A stretch of 64,000 bases of DNA, taken from NCBI RefSeq assembly GCF_003473485.1, contig NC_053048.1, forward strand, positions 52,139,755 to 52,203,754, read 5' to 3'. Positions within the stretch are counted from its first letter, which is position 1; each line of letters starts with the position of its first letter. The translations under genes and the position numbers were made by a program. Source of the DNA: Medicago truncatula. Taxonomy: Eukaryota; Streptophyta; Magnoliopsida; Fabales; Fabaceae. Positions 10,701 through 21,704 of this stretch are shown here, piece after piece. The notes beneath the pieces were generated by a model. That model was not told the origin of the DNA. It saw only the letters and a program-made list of their open reading frames with translations, and ran no database searches.

Positions 10701-13588
10701 GGCAGAGATCCCTGATAAAGACCAGGATCCTCAACTCTACAGCATTGTTACGTCTCTCATGATACATGGACCTTGCGGAAAGCAGAATAATAAATCGCCA
10801 TGTATGCTGAATGGTAAGTGCACTAAATATTTCCCGAAAAAATTTGTTGACACAACGGTGATTGATTCAGACGGTTACCCTGTGTATAGAAGAAGGAACA
10901 ATGGTGTATCATTAAAGAAAGGTGAATCTTTTGTTGATAACAGATATGTTGTGCCCTACAACCGTAAATTACTGTTAAAGTATAATGCACATATAAACGT
11001 TGAATGGTGTAATCAGTCCCGGTCTATAAAATATCTGTTCAAGTATGTTAACAAAGGACATGATCGGGTAACTGCAACATTTTACCAAGGCGGTAATGAA
11101 TGTTACGACGAAATAAAGATGTACTACGATTGTAGGTACCTCTCGGCATGTGAAGCGGTGTGGCGGATTTTTTCCTTTGATATTAATTATAGGGAACCCT
11201 CGGTTGAGCGCTTAAATTTCCACTTAGAAGGCGAGGAACCAGTTGTTTTCGAAGATCATGAGGACTTGGAAAATGTAGTAAAAAAACCACACATCCGTGA
11301 CACTAAGTTTCGTGCATGGATGGAGGCAAACCAAAAGTATCCCGAGGCTAAGGATCTAACATATGGCGAGTTTCCATTAAAGTTTGTTTGGAAGCAAACA
11401 GAGCGTAGATGGACACCAAGGCAACGAGGGCTTTCTATTGGTCGAATTCATTTTGTTCCGCCCGGAAGCGGTGAGAAATTTTATCTAAGGACCCTGCTGA
11501 ATTATGTAAAAGGTCCTGTTTCTTACGATGATATCAAAACAGTTGGAGGAGTTAAATACAACAGTTTCAAGGAGGCATGCTTTGCTTTGGGCCTGTTAGA
11601 CGATGACAATGAATTCATAAATGCTATCAACCAAGTCTCTTTTTGGGGGACTGCCGAATATATGCGTCGTCTATTTGTCATGTTGTTAGTATCAAACCAA
11701 TTTTCTCGACCAGAAGTTGTTTGGGAGAAGACTTGGCTGCATTTGAGTGATGATATGTTGCATCGTCAAAGATTGGCATTGCGTGTACCAGGTAAACAGA
11801 TTTATTATTGGATTATTATTGTTTTTTCCCTTATTTTATGTTATGGACCAAGTGCTGTCAGTAGGGTGACATTATGTTATAAGAAAACTCTATGACCACT
11901 TTCTATATTATCTATTACATGCAGATTTAGTATTGGACGACGATCAATTAAAAAGCTATACGCTTGCAGAGATCGAGAGATTGTTGCAGAGTCACGGCAA
12001 GAAAATGAAGGATGATTACCCAACTATGCCTGTGACTGATGTGTCCCTTATCCATGAGTCACGTAATAGGTTGATATATGACGAGATGAATTATAACCAG
12101 CATATTCTTGAAGAAGAGAACGAGCGGTTAATGTCCACAATGACATTTGAACAAAAACAGGTGTATGACAAAATAATGGCGAGGGTTGATGCCAAACAGC
12201 CTGCAATTTTCTTCCTATACGGTTACGGCGGTACCGGAAAAACATTTATATGGAGAGCATTGTCATCTGCCATTCGGTCAAGGAAAGAAATTGTATTGAC
12301 AGTTGCGTCCAGCGGTATCGCAGCCCTACTTATACCTGGAGGAAGAACAGCACATTCTAGGTTTGGTATTCCTATAATCGTTGATGAAATTTCAACTTGC
12401 GGCATACATCCTAAAAGCCCGTTGGCTGAGTTGATATGTAAGGCAAGCCTAATTATTTGGGATGAAGCGCCAATGATGCATAAACACTGTTTTGAAGCAC
12501 TTGACCGAAGTTTGAGGGATATTCTTCGTGTTCAAAATAATGGAAGGACGGATATCCCGTTCGGTGGCAAAGTTGTCGTGCTCGGTGGTGATTTCAGACA
12601 AGTTCTTCCAGTGATAGCGAAAGCCAATAGACAAGAGGTGTGTAACTCATCAATAAATTCTTCACATTTGTGGCGTTTTTGCGAGGTGTTAACATTGTCA
12701 ACCAACATGCGCCTTTTACATGGTTCTTCCAATTCTGATATTCAAGAGAGGAAAGAGTTTAGTGAGTGGGTTTTGGGCATCGGAGATGGTACTATTGGAG
12801 AAGAGAACGACGAAAATATTCAGATACAAATTCCAGACGACCTACTTATACATAGTTCAGGAGATCATATTGCTGCCATTGTTGATCACATTTATCCATC
12901 GTTGCTAGATAACATGTATGATCATTCGTTTTTCCAAAATAGAGCTATACTAACTCCGAAAAATGTCACGGTTGAAGAAATAAATGAGTATGTAATGTCT
13001 CTTATACCTGGAGAAGAAAAAACCTATTTGAGTTGCGATAGTCCCCTTGGTAAAAATGCATCAGCTACCAGGCCGGATGACATACACACACCTGAGTTTT
13101 TGAACACAATTAATGCCTCAGGTATCCCTAACCACAAGATAAAATTGAAGGTTGGCGTTCCTGTCATGCTTCTACGCAATTTAGACGCTACAGCTGGTTT
13201 ATGCAACGGTACTCGATTAATAATAACGAAGATGGGCAGATATGTGCTTGAGGGCAAGGTCATAACAGGCAGCAACATTGGAGATATAGTTTATATACCG
13301 AGATTGTCGTTGAGTCCATCGGATACAAGAATTCCATTCAAGTTTCAGCGTCGACAGTTCCCTATATCGGTGTCATTTGCAATGACGATCAACAAAAGTC
13401 AAGGGCAATCATTGAAAGAAGTTGGAGTATACCTTCCTCAACCGGTTTTTTCCCACGGACAACTATATGTTGCGGTGTCAAGAGTTACATCAAGAAACGG
13501 ATTGAAGATATTATGCACGGATGAAGATGGCAATTGTATGAGCACTACATCAAATGTGGTGTATAAGGAAGTCTTTCGCAATTTGTAA
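7781..13588 (+). CDS. Helitron Rep/helicase (HUH endonuclease plus PIF1-type helicase)
   Basis: Nine exons (7781-7862, 7949-8134, 8270-8371, 8500-8622, 8713-8760, 8890-9328, 9436-10361, 10589-11791, 11925-13588) join in frame to 1590 residues. All introns are phase 1 except the sixth (phase 2). The short first exons encode an acidic N-terminus, then a cysteine-rich finger (CEWC ... MCC). The Rep domain has [13 protein letters not shown], then the HUH motif HAH at residues 649-651 ([11 protein letters not shown]) and the two catalytic tyrosines Y784 and Y788 in YLFKY. The C-terminal PIF1-like helicase has Walker A GYGGTGKT (about 1136-1143), Walker [27 protein letters not shown] and YVAVSRV. 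The Rep domain nicks and joins single-stranded DNA and the helicase unwinds it for rolling-circle transposition. No stop or frameshift is seen and all catalytic residues are present. The ATG at 7781 opens the only frame that splices correctly into exon 2. Confidence 0.93.
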
Positions 13589-14602
13589 TGATGAACCAGA
13601 CGATAACTTTACACATGAACAGGTAGCTGCTGAACTAATAAGTAATAGGAATTAACATTCTTTTTTTTCTCACACTTGCAGCTGATATATTAAGTTGTCT
13701 GTGGTTTTGTCCAGGGCATTATTTCTCTTCTTTGCTTCCCATTTTACCACTTCTCTTATACACATATGTCAAGTTAATGTTGAGTTCAAGGTAAATACTG
13801 AAATTATATGATAAAGCATATAAATGATTATTTAGTTCTATTCATGTAGACAACATAACCACTAATCACATTTAAATCATTTGTCTGTATTGCAGGTGAT
13901 AATTGATTGCATTTTTATAATAGCTTTGGAAGGTACTTTTTGGTGATAACTTAATGCTGGTTTTTTCATTCCATTCCAATTGCAACACTGTTCACCCTAT
14001 TTAACTTTTTGCTATCTTTTTCATGTTTTTTAAATTACAATTTCGTCGGCCGTTGCGTGGTCACAATTGTCCACGATTTCGTGGATTTAGTGGCAAGTTT
14101 TAAGTTGCTTTTATGTGTACTGTTGAACTTACTATATATGTTGCAATTTTATATGGATTGCACTATTACTGCATTATTTGATGATTCGGTCTTTGTAATT
14201 TCGTTGGTAAACAATTACTGATTTAACTGATGTCTATTATCTTCAATGCTAATTCACCTTGCTTTCTTATCAATTATATTTTCTCCAAATCGTTTTATAA
14301 TGGTATTCCAACTATATTGAATTAAATTGTGATTCTGAGTTCTTATGCTATATTGTCACATACACATCTTTAGGATTATTAATTGCCGCTGCAGGTTATT
14401 GAGGTTATTATATTTATTTATGGATCTTCCACAATGAGTTACATTATAAATAGCGTGGCGTAGTCAACCAAATATTACTGATATGTACTAACGTGTATTC
14501 ATCAATTTAACCACACTAATTCAACTGCATTTTAGCAAAACCAAACAATCACCACATTGACAATTTTATATTGTTTCAAGTTATATTTTTAACTTTATCT
14601 GA
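13589..14602. other. Helitron 3' non-coding region
   Basis: T-rich sequence between the Rep/Hel stop codon and the terminal hairpin, about 1 kb. No gene is supported. It probably includes the 3' UTR of the Rep/Hel transcript. Confidence 0.5.
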
Positions 14603-14631
14603 CCCGTGCGGCAGCACGGGTAGACGTCTAG
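14603..14631 (+). other. Helitron 3' terminus (hairpin and CTAG)
   Basis: Stem cccgtgc / gcacggg (7 bp, perfect), loop ggca, 7-nt spacer, then CTAG, followed by host T at 14632. This is the replication-termination signal expected at Helitron 3' ends. Confidence 0.95.
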
Positions 14632-15670
14632 TAACATAAACAAGAAGTATAGTCACTTTTCTCCTTATGAATGTCTCAAGAACAAAGTGTGACCTCCTAG
14701 ACTTTGCTTGTAATCCAATCATATCATGACATTTGTTAATTTTAGAGTCTTTAACAATAACACATGACACATTCAATAATCAAAATGATCATTTACTCTA
14801 GAAATAAACTATTTTCAATTGTTATAGTTGTCACACGGAAAATCAAATACAACTTCGGAAGCAATACACTATTAGGTAGTTCATAATATATCTTCTACTT
14901 TTTAAAAGTAGTAAATTTAGATGGGGCAACAATTAATTTTCATGGGTGATAAATTTTTTTAAGTTATTCAATCTTTAAAAAAAGAGTAAGTTATTTAGAA
15001 AAACTAGACAAAATATGAAGGTAGTGAAGGCAGCTGCCCTCAAATTTCTTCTTCTTCTTCTTCTTCTATCCGTCGCTGATTCTTACTTTTGAGTGTACTA
15101 TTTGAGTTTGTGTTTATCTTTGAGTCGTAAGAAAACATCATATATTAAACTACTTGGCTAAAAGAAATGTATATCATGCAAGTATATCACACTCTTCAAA
15201 TAGCTACTATATTTGAATAAAAAATATACATGTGTTTAGTCATTTTTTTTATTAAATTGTGTTATAGTATCGTTTTTTAAAATACTTGTACAATTATCTA
15301 TATAATAAAATATGATTAGATATCCATATAAAAGTATTGGTGAAGTTAAGTTGCCTTTGAAGGAAAAAAAGAGAAGGTATCTTTGAAGAGTTATGAGTAA
15401 TTTATCTAACAACAAGTAAAAATTAGGTTGTCACTATTATTTTTAAACTCACTTTGTTTTTTAAAATATGTGAGACTTTGTTTTTCTTATACATTTCATC
15501 ACGTCTATGATTATTGGATTTTATGTGTTACTGTTAAATGGTAGGTGATCTGTATCATTAGACATTCATACCATATAAGATTTTATATTTGTTCTAACTC
15601 GATTTTATAAAATTAACCATTAAGATTATTGATTTCACTCTTTATAAAATTTAATCATGCATGCCTTATG
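14632..15670. other. Intergenic DNA, no gene seen
   Basis: AT-rich, with a short CTT microsatellite at about 15048-15067. No gene or defined element is recognised. Confidence 0.5.
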
Positions 15671-15672
15671 TG

Positions 15673-16033
15673 TTTTTTTTTTAACAAATTAAAATGGGAT
15701 ATATTGTTCAAAAGAAAGGTGATTCACCCCGCACAAGGTGTGCTAAAGTGAGAAAACACCCAACGTCTGTTACAAACAAAAGCACCTAGAACCAATGCCA
15801 AAAAAGTTGAAAGTTAAAAGAGATTACATGATATCCATACAAAACCGTGGATATCGCCACCAATCATGAAAACCAAACGGAAAACTAGCCACATTGAACG
15901 AAAGCCAAAGAAAAGACAACAGCTTCACTCTTTCAACAATGTTAAGAGGATTGCTAACCAAATTATTGAAGACACGGTTATGTCTAATCTGTGTAGGATT
16001 TGATTTTTCAGTAGTTTTTTTATTTTTGGTCAA
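15673..16033 (-). mobile_element. 3' tail of a LINE (5'-truncated)
   Basis: Read on the minus strand, the frame ends with KLLSFLWLSFNVASF and then DWWRYPRFC, the W-x-L-S ... F-x-D-W-x-x-P pattern at the C-terminus of plant L1-type ORF2 proteins. A 3' UTR follows, ending in a poly-A tract (a T-run at 15673-15682 on the plus strand). Only the last few hundred bases remain, as is usual for 5'-truncated LINE insertions. I did not find a convincing target duplication. Confidence 0.55.
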
Positions 16034-16674
16034 GCACTTATAATTTTATTATCTAAATGTTATACACAATATTAATTAATATGTTGCCTTCTTATATTTG
16101 CTAATTGAGGTTTTGATGAGCAGTTGAAAGAATGACTAAAAACTCAAAAACAACTTACGGCACAATGAGACATTAATTCAACCAGAAAATATGTACTAGT
16201 AAGAAAGTCATGCTCTATCATATCATATGTGTTCGGTTTCTGATGATAAGGTTATCTATAAGTCGTGGTCTATATGTTCTCTGCTTGTGATCAGGCTATC
16301 TATAAATTGTGATTTTGGAGAAAAATGATTGGAGAAGCTTTATTTCACCTCTATCTCATTTATTTAAAAAGTTAGAAACATAACTTTAGAGATATTTTGG
16401 TGGATGGATGAATGAAATATATTATATTTTAATTTAGAGAAATACATTTCAATTTACTAAATCATTTGGATTTAATTCATATTTCAATATAAACAAGTTT
16501 TACACCGTTAATCAATCATAATTGTCTTGATAATTAAAAATATTTGTCGAATTTCATAAGTTATTGACGGTAATGTGGACAATGAAAAAAAATTACACTT
16601 AAAATATAACACTATGCAATAAAAACAAAATTTTAGTTGCATTTTTCACCCATTAAAAAGCCTCTCTTTTCCCT
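16034..16674. other. Region upstream of the first SDR gene
   Basis: AT-rich, no coding sequence. It contains the proximal promoter of the gene that starts at 16757. Confidence 0.4.
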
Positions 16675-16682
16675 TATAAATA
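16675..16682 (+). promoter_or_regulatory. Probable TATA box of SDR copy 1
   Basis: TATAAATA lies about 80 bp before the ATG at 16757, a spacing that fits a TATA element with a short 5' leader. Confidence 0.5.
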
Positions 16683-16756
16683 AAATTAGGAAGCTCTTCA
16701 TTTAATAAACCTATACAAGATACAGAGCAAACATTTCAGAATTCCTTTAATCATCA

Positions 16757-17716
16757 ATGTCGAGAAAAAGGTACTACATATTCCTCACTCATGCGTCTAA
16801 CACTCACCCTCTTATTACGTGAAATTATGTTGGTTTAACTATTTTGAAAATTGGCCTCACATAAGAACATTACTACATGAATTTATCCTATTTCTGTTGC
16901 ATGATGAATCAATCTTAATTTTATCATAGGTTGGAGGGTAAGGTTGCTATAGTGACTGGGGGAGCAAGCGGAATAGGGGCGGAGACAGCGAAGACATTCG
17001 TGGAAAATGGAGCATTTGTAGTTATAGCAGATATCAATGATGAATTGGGTCACCAAGTTGCAACTTCAATTGGGTTAGACAAAGTGAGTTACCACCATTG
17101 TGATGTGAGAGATGAAAAACAAGTTGAAGAAACAGTAGCTTTCGCATTGGAAAAATATGGAACCCTAGACATTATGTTTAGCAACGCTGGAATTGAAGGT
17201 GGTATGTCTAGCAGCATACTAGAATTTGATCTGAATGAATTTGACAACACCATGGCCATTAATGTTCGTGGATCACTCGCAGCTATCAAGCACGCTGCAC
17301 GTTTCATGGTGGAGAGAAAAATCCGTGGATCCATAATTTGTACTGCCAGTGTAGCTGCCTCTGTTGCTGGAAATCGTGGCCATGATTATGTTACATCCAA
17401 ACATGGTCTCTTAGGACTTGTACGTTCAACGTGTGGTGAGCTTGGAGCTTACGGAATTAGAGTCAATTCAATCTCACCGTATGGTGTTGCCACGCCTCTT
17501 GCATGTAGAGCACTGAATATGGAGATGAGTAAAGTTGAAGCTAATATGAAAGATTCTGCTAATTTGAAAGGAATTACACTAAAGGCTACGCATATTGCAG
17601 AAGCTGCTCTCTTTCTTGCATCGGAAGAATCGGCTTATATTAGTGGACACAATTTGGTGGTCGATGGAGGCTTTTCTGTTATTAATAGTTGTGTGCCTAC
17701 TACTATTAAAAAATAA
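16757..17716 (+). CDS. Short-chain dehydrogenase/reductase, copy 1
   Basis: Two exons: a 14-nt first exon (16757-16770, MSRK plus two bases) and 16930-17716, giving 266 residues, the usual size of a classical SDR. Visible motifs are the nucleotide-binding TGGASGIG (residues 14-21), NAG (90-92), catalytic Ser145, and Tyr158 with Lys162 in YVTSK. Asp35 after the second strand (IADIND) suggests NAD(H) preference. The C-terminal ISGHNLVVDGG is the family signature. It resembles the plant SDR110C group (ABA2, secoisolariciresinol dehydrogenase-like, SDR3-like); the substrate cannot be read from sequence. A cytosolic location is likely because no signal peptide is seen. It belongs to a tandem family with 20103-21044 and 27423-28358, all with the same 14-nt first exon. 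Confidence 0.9.
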
Positions 17717-19970
17717 GTGGTCCAATTTGGAATGTGATAAATATCCTACATTCTGTTTCTAAGTTTGTTGTAAATTTGGAATGCGTTCCTACTATTAGAA
17801 AGGAAAGCCTTGTAATTCTTGATCATAGTGATGAGATCGACCTCAGTGAGGATGTAGGATTCAAATTGATCCAAACATCGTGTTTTCATCTTTACTTTCT
17901 GTAATCTTTTATTTTGTGTGTGTGTTTCGACTTCAATTCAATTTCAAGAATTTCCTTGCATCCAATTTTAATCTATTATTTCATAACAATAGATTGAAGT
18001 CTTGATGAAGCAATCAAAGAAGCTATATGGCTGAGAGGTATCATTCATGAACTTGAGTACTTGACAAGTTGCTGATTGGTTTGAACTTGATCATTTACAA
18101 AGTAGTTACAAACTTAAAAGAAAAAAGTGATTAACAAGTCACTAAATCCTTGCACTGAAGAATCTTCAAATATTTGACAGAGTACTATTAAACAAGTTAT
18201 TAAATCTCTGTTAATTTTATGGTGATAAATTAGAAAACAAATGTCCTCAAAATCATTCCAATCAGCCTGGAGAGATAAGTGATGCAGAAACAGATTGAGA
18301 ATGGTTCTTGTGGCCCATTTCGAGATCCTATTAGTGAGTATTTCAACTTCTCGTGTTTATAGTTTCATCCGGCTTCTAGAGTGGAAAAGTGTTTAACACG
18401 GTCTACAACAAACAAATGCTTGGAAATTGTTTGATACTCTAACAAGGAAAACAAATAGTAGTGCTTCAAAATGCAACTAATATTCATTTTCTCTTGTTTA
18501 TTTTTGAATTAACACTGATTAAATGACTGTCTTATCTGTGGTGGAAGTTTTGATCGATTTTCAAACGTCAGTCCATTATAGATCACATAAGACACTTCTC
18601 CATAATAACAATTGTCGTAGTTTCATTTTTTTTTTTATACATAGATCAATACATGGTGATTGTCTCTCGTACAGGCATCAATTTTAGAGATTTTGTATCA
18701 TTGTTGACCTAGTGGTCAGCACAATCAGTGGTGGCCATGTTGGCCTATTTAATAGTGTAAACCTAGTGTACATATTTAAAGGCTTTCATATATGCTTTTG
18801 AACATGCAAGTTTAGGTTTTTTAGAATGCTGGGTCAAACTTTTAAAATGGCCTATGTCATGAAAAAGGGAAGCTAGCTATTTACTCAAAGCATGATTTGA
18901 CTTATTTTCACCCCTGTTTATGTACCACATATTGTATGTATTGAAGACTAGCATTCAAAGGCTAGTTCCACAAGAACAGCCTAGTGTGTACAGGAGAGAA
19001 AAAAAATCTAATAGTCATCATATCATATGATGGAGATAGGATACTAATTCTGAATCAAATTAAGAAGGAGAGACCCAAACAAACAATACATCCACCAAAT
19101 TAATGTGCATATTTTTTGTTTAAAACTTTCCATTTTCATCCATGTTTTCTCCATCATCACCACTAACATATTCAGTTCATATAAGCGAAGATTGGTACAA
19201 CGAACTTTCTTGGTACGAATTTGAGTACTGCATGTGTACAATATTGCACATTTGTAGTTTCACAATTTTTATGAAGGTCAACGATCATTCAATGACATGT
19301 AGGGTTACGTATATCCAACCAAAAACTTACTACCTCAGAAATCTACCTTATAAAAAATGAAAATTGTGACCATTTATTTATTAATTATAGGAGCTTAAAG
19401 TTTACACAAGCAGTATAGTAATCAAATTGTACATGTGGCTCAACCGCTAAAGTGGCTTCAAACGAATAAATCAATTAAAAATATGATCAGATTGGGAAAA
19501 TATTATTCGCTTAGCATGGAGTTATCAAATTTTGTATAACTACGTCACTGCATTAAAAAATTAAAGCAATACGTATTGTGTAGAATGTACGAGTTGGAAT
19601 GGTTGAAATTTCAACTTTACATTAAAAGCACGATGAAGGCCATGTGATTCTAAACAGTGCAATGAATTTTATATGCTATAAGCCTAGTTGGAAACGTGGA
19701 ATTGACCTAAATAATGAATGCACTTAATCAAATTCCTTTCACGACATTTTAATTTGATTATTATATGAATAGTACACTCGAAATGCATCACCCCAAAGAA
19801 ACAAAGCAATGAAAATCCAACTAGTTTGAATATAGTTATACAAGATCATAACATGATTAGAATATTTTTCAATGTTTTAGATCAATAAGACATGTTGTTT
19901 AATACTTAATGATGATTATTATCAACATTTGCATTAGCCGTAATTTTTATCGAGCTTTGCACTCTACAAA
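17717..19970. other. Intergenic DNA between SDR copies 1 and 2
   Basis: About 2.3 kb of AT-rich DNA. No gene, RNA gene or bounded repeat is recognised. The first 100-200 bp after 17716 are probably the 3' UTR of SDR copy 1. Confidence 0.45.
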
Positions 19971-19973
19971 CCT

Positions 19974-19983
19974 TATAAATATA
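19974..19983 (+). promoter_or_regulatory. Probable TATA box of SDR copy 2
   Basis: TATAAATATA lies about 120 bp before the ATG at 20103. Confidence 0.45.
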
Positions 19984-20102
19984 TAGATAGGTTAGTATTT
20001 AGGATACAAACTTACAAAGATAGATAAAGGTCACACTATTTCCAGGTTTTAGGGAAAGCTCATCAAGCAAATTATAGGGTACTCAACACTTATTCATTAC
20101 CA

Positions 20103-21044
20103 ATGATGAAGCAAAGGTACCCTATATATGTCTCTAATTCAATCCTTTGTATTTTCTCTATAGTAGTTTTGTTCTGTTTCCTTATTTTTACTTCTCTGAT
20201 TAATTTTGATTAATTGACTTTATTTTATTTTCTTGCATAATATATTATGACAAAATTTAGGTTGGAGGGTAAGGTGGCAATAATAACAGGTGCAGCCAGT
20301 GGAATTGGTGAAGAAACAGTGAAATTGTTCGCCGAAAATGGAGCATTTGTTATTGCAGTAGACATTCAAGATGAATTGGGTCATAAAGTTGCAGATTCAA
20401 TAGGCTCAGACAAAGTAACATACCATCATTGTGATGTCAGGGACGAAAAACAAGTCGAAGAAACAATTCATTTCACTTTGGAAAAACACGGTTGCATCGA
20501 TATTTTGTTTAGTAATGCAGGAATAATAGGCTCTTTATCTGGAATACTTGATCTTGATCTGAATGAATTTGAGAAAACTATGGCTACAAATGTTGTTGGT
20601 GCAGCTGCTACAATTAAGCATGCTGCACGCGCCATGATTGCAAAAAAAATCCGTGGATCGATTATATGCACTACTAGTGTTGCAGCTTCTATTGGTGGAA
20701 CAGGTCCTAATGGTTACACTACATCAAAACATGCTCTTTTAGGACTTGTGAAATCAGCTTGTGGAGAACTTGGTGGTTATGGAATTAGAGTTAATAGTAT
20801 ATCACCTTTTGGAGTTGCAACACCTCTTTCGTGTATAGCTTACAATCTTGAACCTCATGAAGTTGAATCTAGTAGTAGTTCTCATGCTAATTTGAAGGGT
20901 ATTGTGTTGAAGGCAAAGCATGTTGCAGAAGCAGCTTTGTTTCTTGCTTCTGATGAAGCTGTTTATATCAGTGGTCATAACTTGGTTGTTGATGGTGGTT
21001 TCTCGGTGGTCCGTAATACTCCATCTGCAATGCCTGATGTGTAG
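20103..21044 (+). CDS. Short-chain dehydrogenase/reductase, copy 2
   Basis: Exons 20103-20116 and 20261-21044 give 265 residues. It has TGAASGIG (14-21), NAG (90-92), Ser144, and Tyr157 with Lys161 (YTTSK), plus the ISGHNLVVDGG signature near the C-terminus, so all classical SDR catalytic residues are present. An in-frame ATG at 20247, inside the intron just before exon 2, could start a protein of equal length without splicing (MTKFRLEGK instead of MMKQRLEGK), so the first exon could be dispensable. It is clearly diverged from copies 1 and 3, which are closer to each other. Likely an NAD(H)-dependent oxidoreductase of specialised metabolism; substrate unknown. Confidence 0.9.
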
Positions 21045-21590
21045 ACCAATTGCATGTTTGAATTATCGGTGAGTTTGACAGAATAACTCATTTTGATAAC
21101 ACTTTGAAATTTCAACAAAATCACGATGCTACCATGATTTTGTCAATTTCGTGTGATTCTAAACATACACCTAATATTTCGTGGACAAAAGGTTATGACC
21201 AGTCTAATTTCATTCTACTATGTAGTCTTTATCCAATGTACTCTTTTTTTTTTTTTTTTTATATATATTTTTTAAATCATAAGTTCATTAACCATTTTTC
21301 CTCAATTAAGCTTGTTGTTAGCTTTGTAATTTTTTTTCTTGGTTCAAAGCAAAGGTTTTATCAGCTGCATTCAACCCCTCTCTACTCACTTTTTCTGATT
21401 TTTTTTTTATTGTTCCCATCTTGTGCCATGCATTTCTTGTTTTGCAATATTTATTTATAATTAATGTTGTGCAATGTGCCACATCTGAAATTAAGAACGG
21501 CAACCCTGAGATGTTGATGCTTTAAATTGTGTTTCGATTAACTAAACAAAACTCAACTTGACCACGTACGGCGTAACGTTCGAATGATGT
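21045..21590. other. Region downstream of SDR copy 2
   Basis: Contains a poly-T run near 21244-21260 and T-rich DNA. No supported gene. Confidence 0.4.
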
Positions 21591-21594
21591 ATGC

Positions 21595-21665
21595 AAGATT
21601 TTTTTTTTTATGATCGGAATTTAAACCTCGAACTTTGCATGCATTGTCTATACCAGCCGAGTTAA
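21595..21665 (-). mobile_element. tRNA-derived SINE-like fragment
   Basis: On the minus strand, TAACTCGGCTGGTATAGAC resembles an internal polymerase III A box. It is followed about 25 nt later by GAGGTTTAAATTCCG, which resembles a degenerate B box, and then a poly-A run (plus-strand T-run 21600-21610). This order is that of a tRNA-related SINE. It is short and degenerate, so the call is tentative. Confidence 0.4.
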
Positions 21666-21704
21666 ACTCACAATTCATAAAACATTTGATTAAACCTAAA
21701 GTTT

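Larger units (their letters stand above)
715..14631 (+). mobile_element. Helitron carrying Rep/Hel, RPA-like and probably B3 genes
   Basis: The 3' end is diagnostic of plant Helitrons. A 7-bp stem (cccgtgc at 14603-14609, gcacggg at 14614-14620) with a 4-nt loop is followed 7 nt later by CTAG (14628-14631), and the next base is T, as expected for insertion between A and T. Inside are an uninterrupted Rep/helicase gene (7781-13588) and an RPA70-like gene (3014-5565), the usual pair of plant Helitrons. A B3-domain gene (715-1799) lies upstream in the same orientation. Antisense host-gene fragments lie between RPA and Rep/Hel, as expected of an element that captures genomic DNA. The start given is the B3 start codon, not a terminus: the 5'-TC end was not found, so the element may begin upstream of 715 or between 1800 and 3014. 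Both core genes lack stops and frameshifts, so the element may be young and possibly autonomous; this is inference. Confidence 0.8.

Noticed and set aside
12048-13278. Several minus-strand frames opposite the helicase domain
   Set aside because: They are shadows of the well-supported plus-strand Rep/Hel coding sequence.
14603-14631. Hairpin as a transcription terminator
   Set aside because: The stem-loop position 7 nt before CTAG/T and the adjacent Rep/Hel gene make a Helitron 3' end far more likely.
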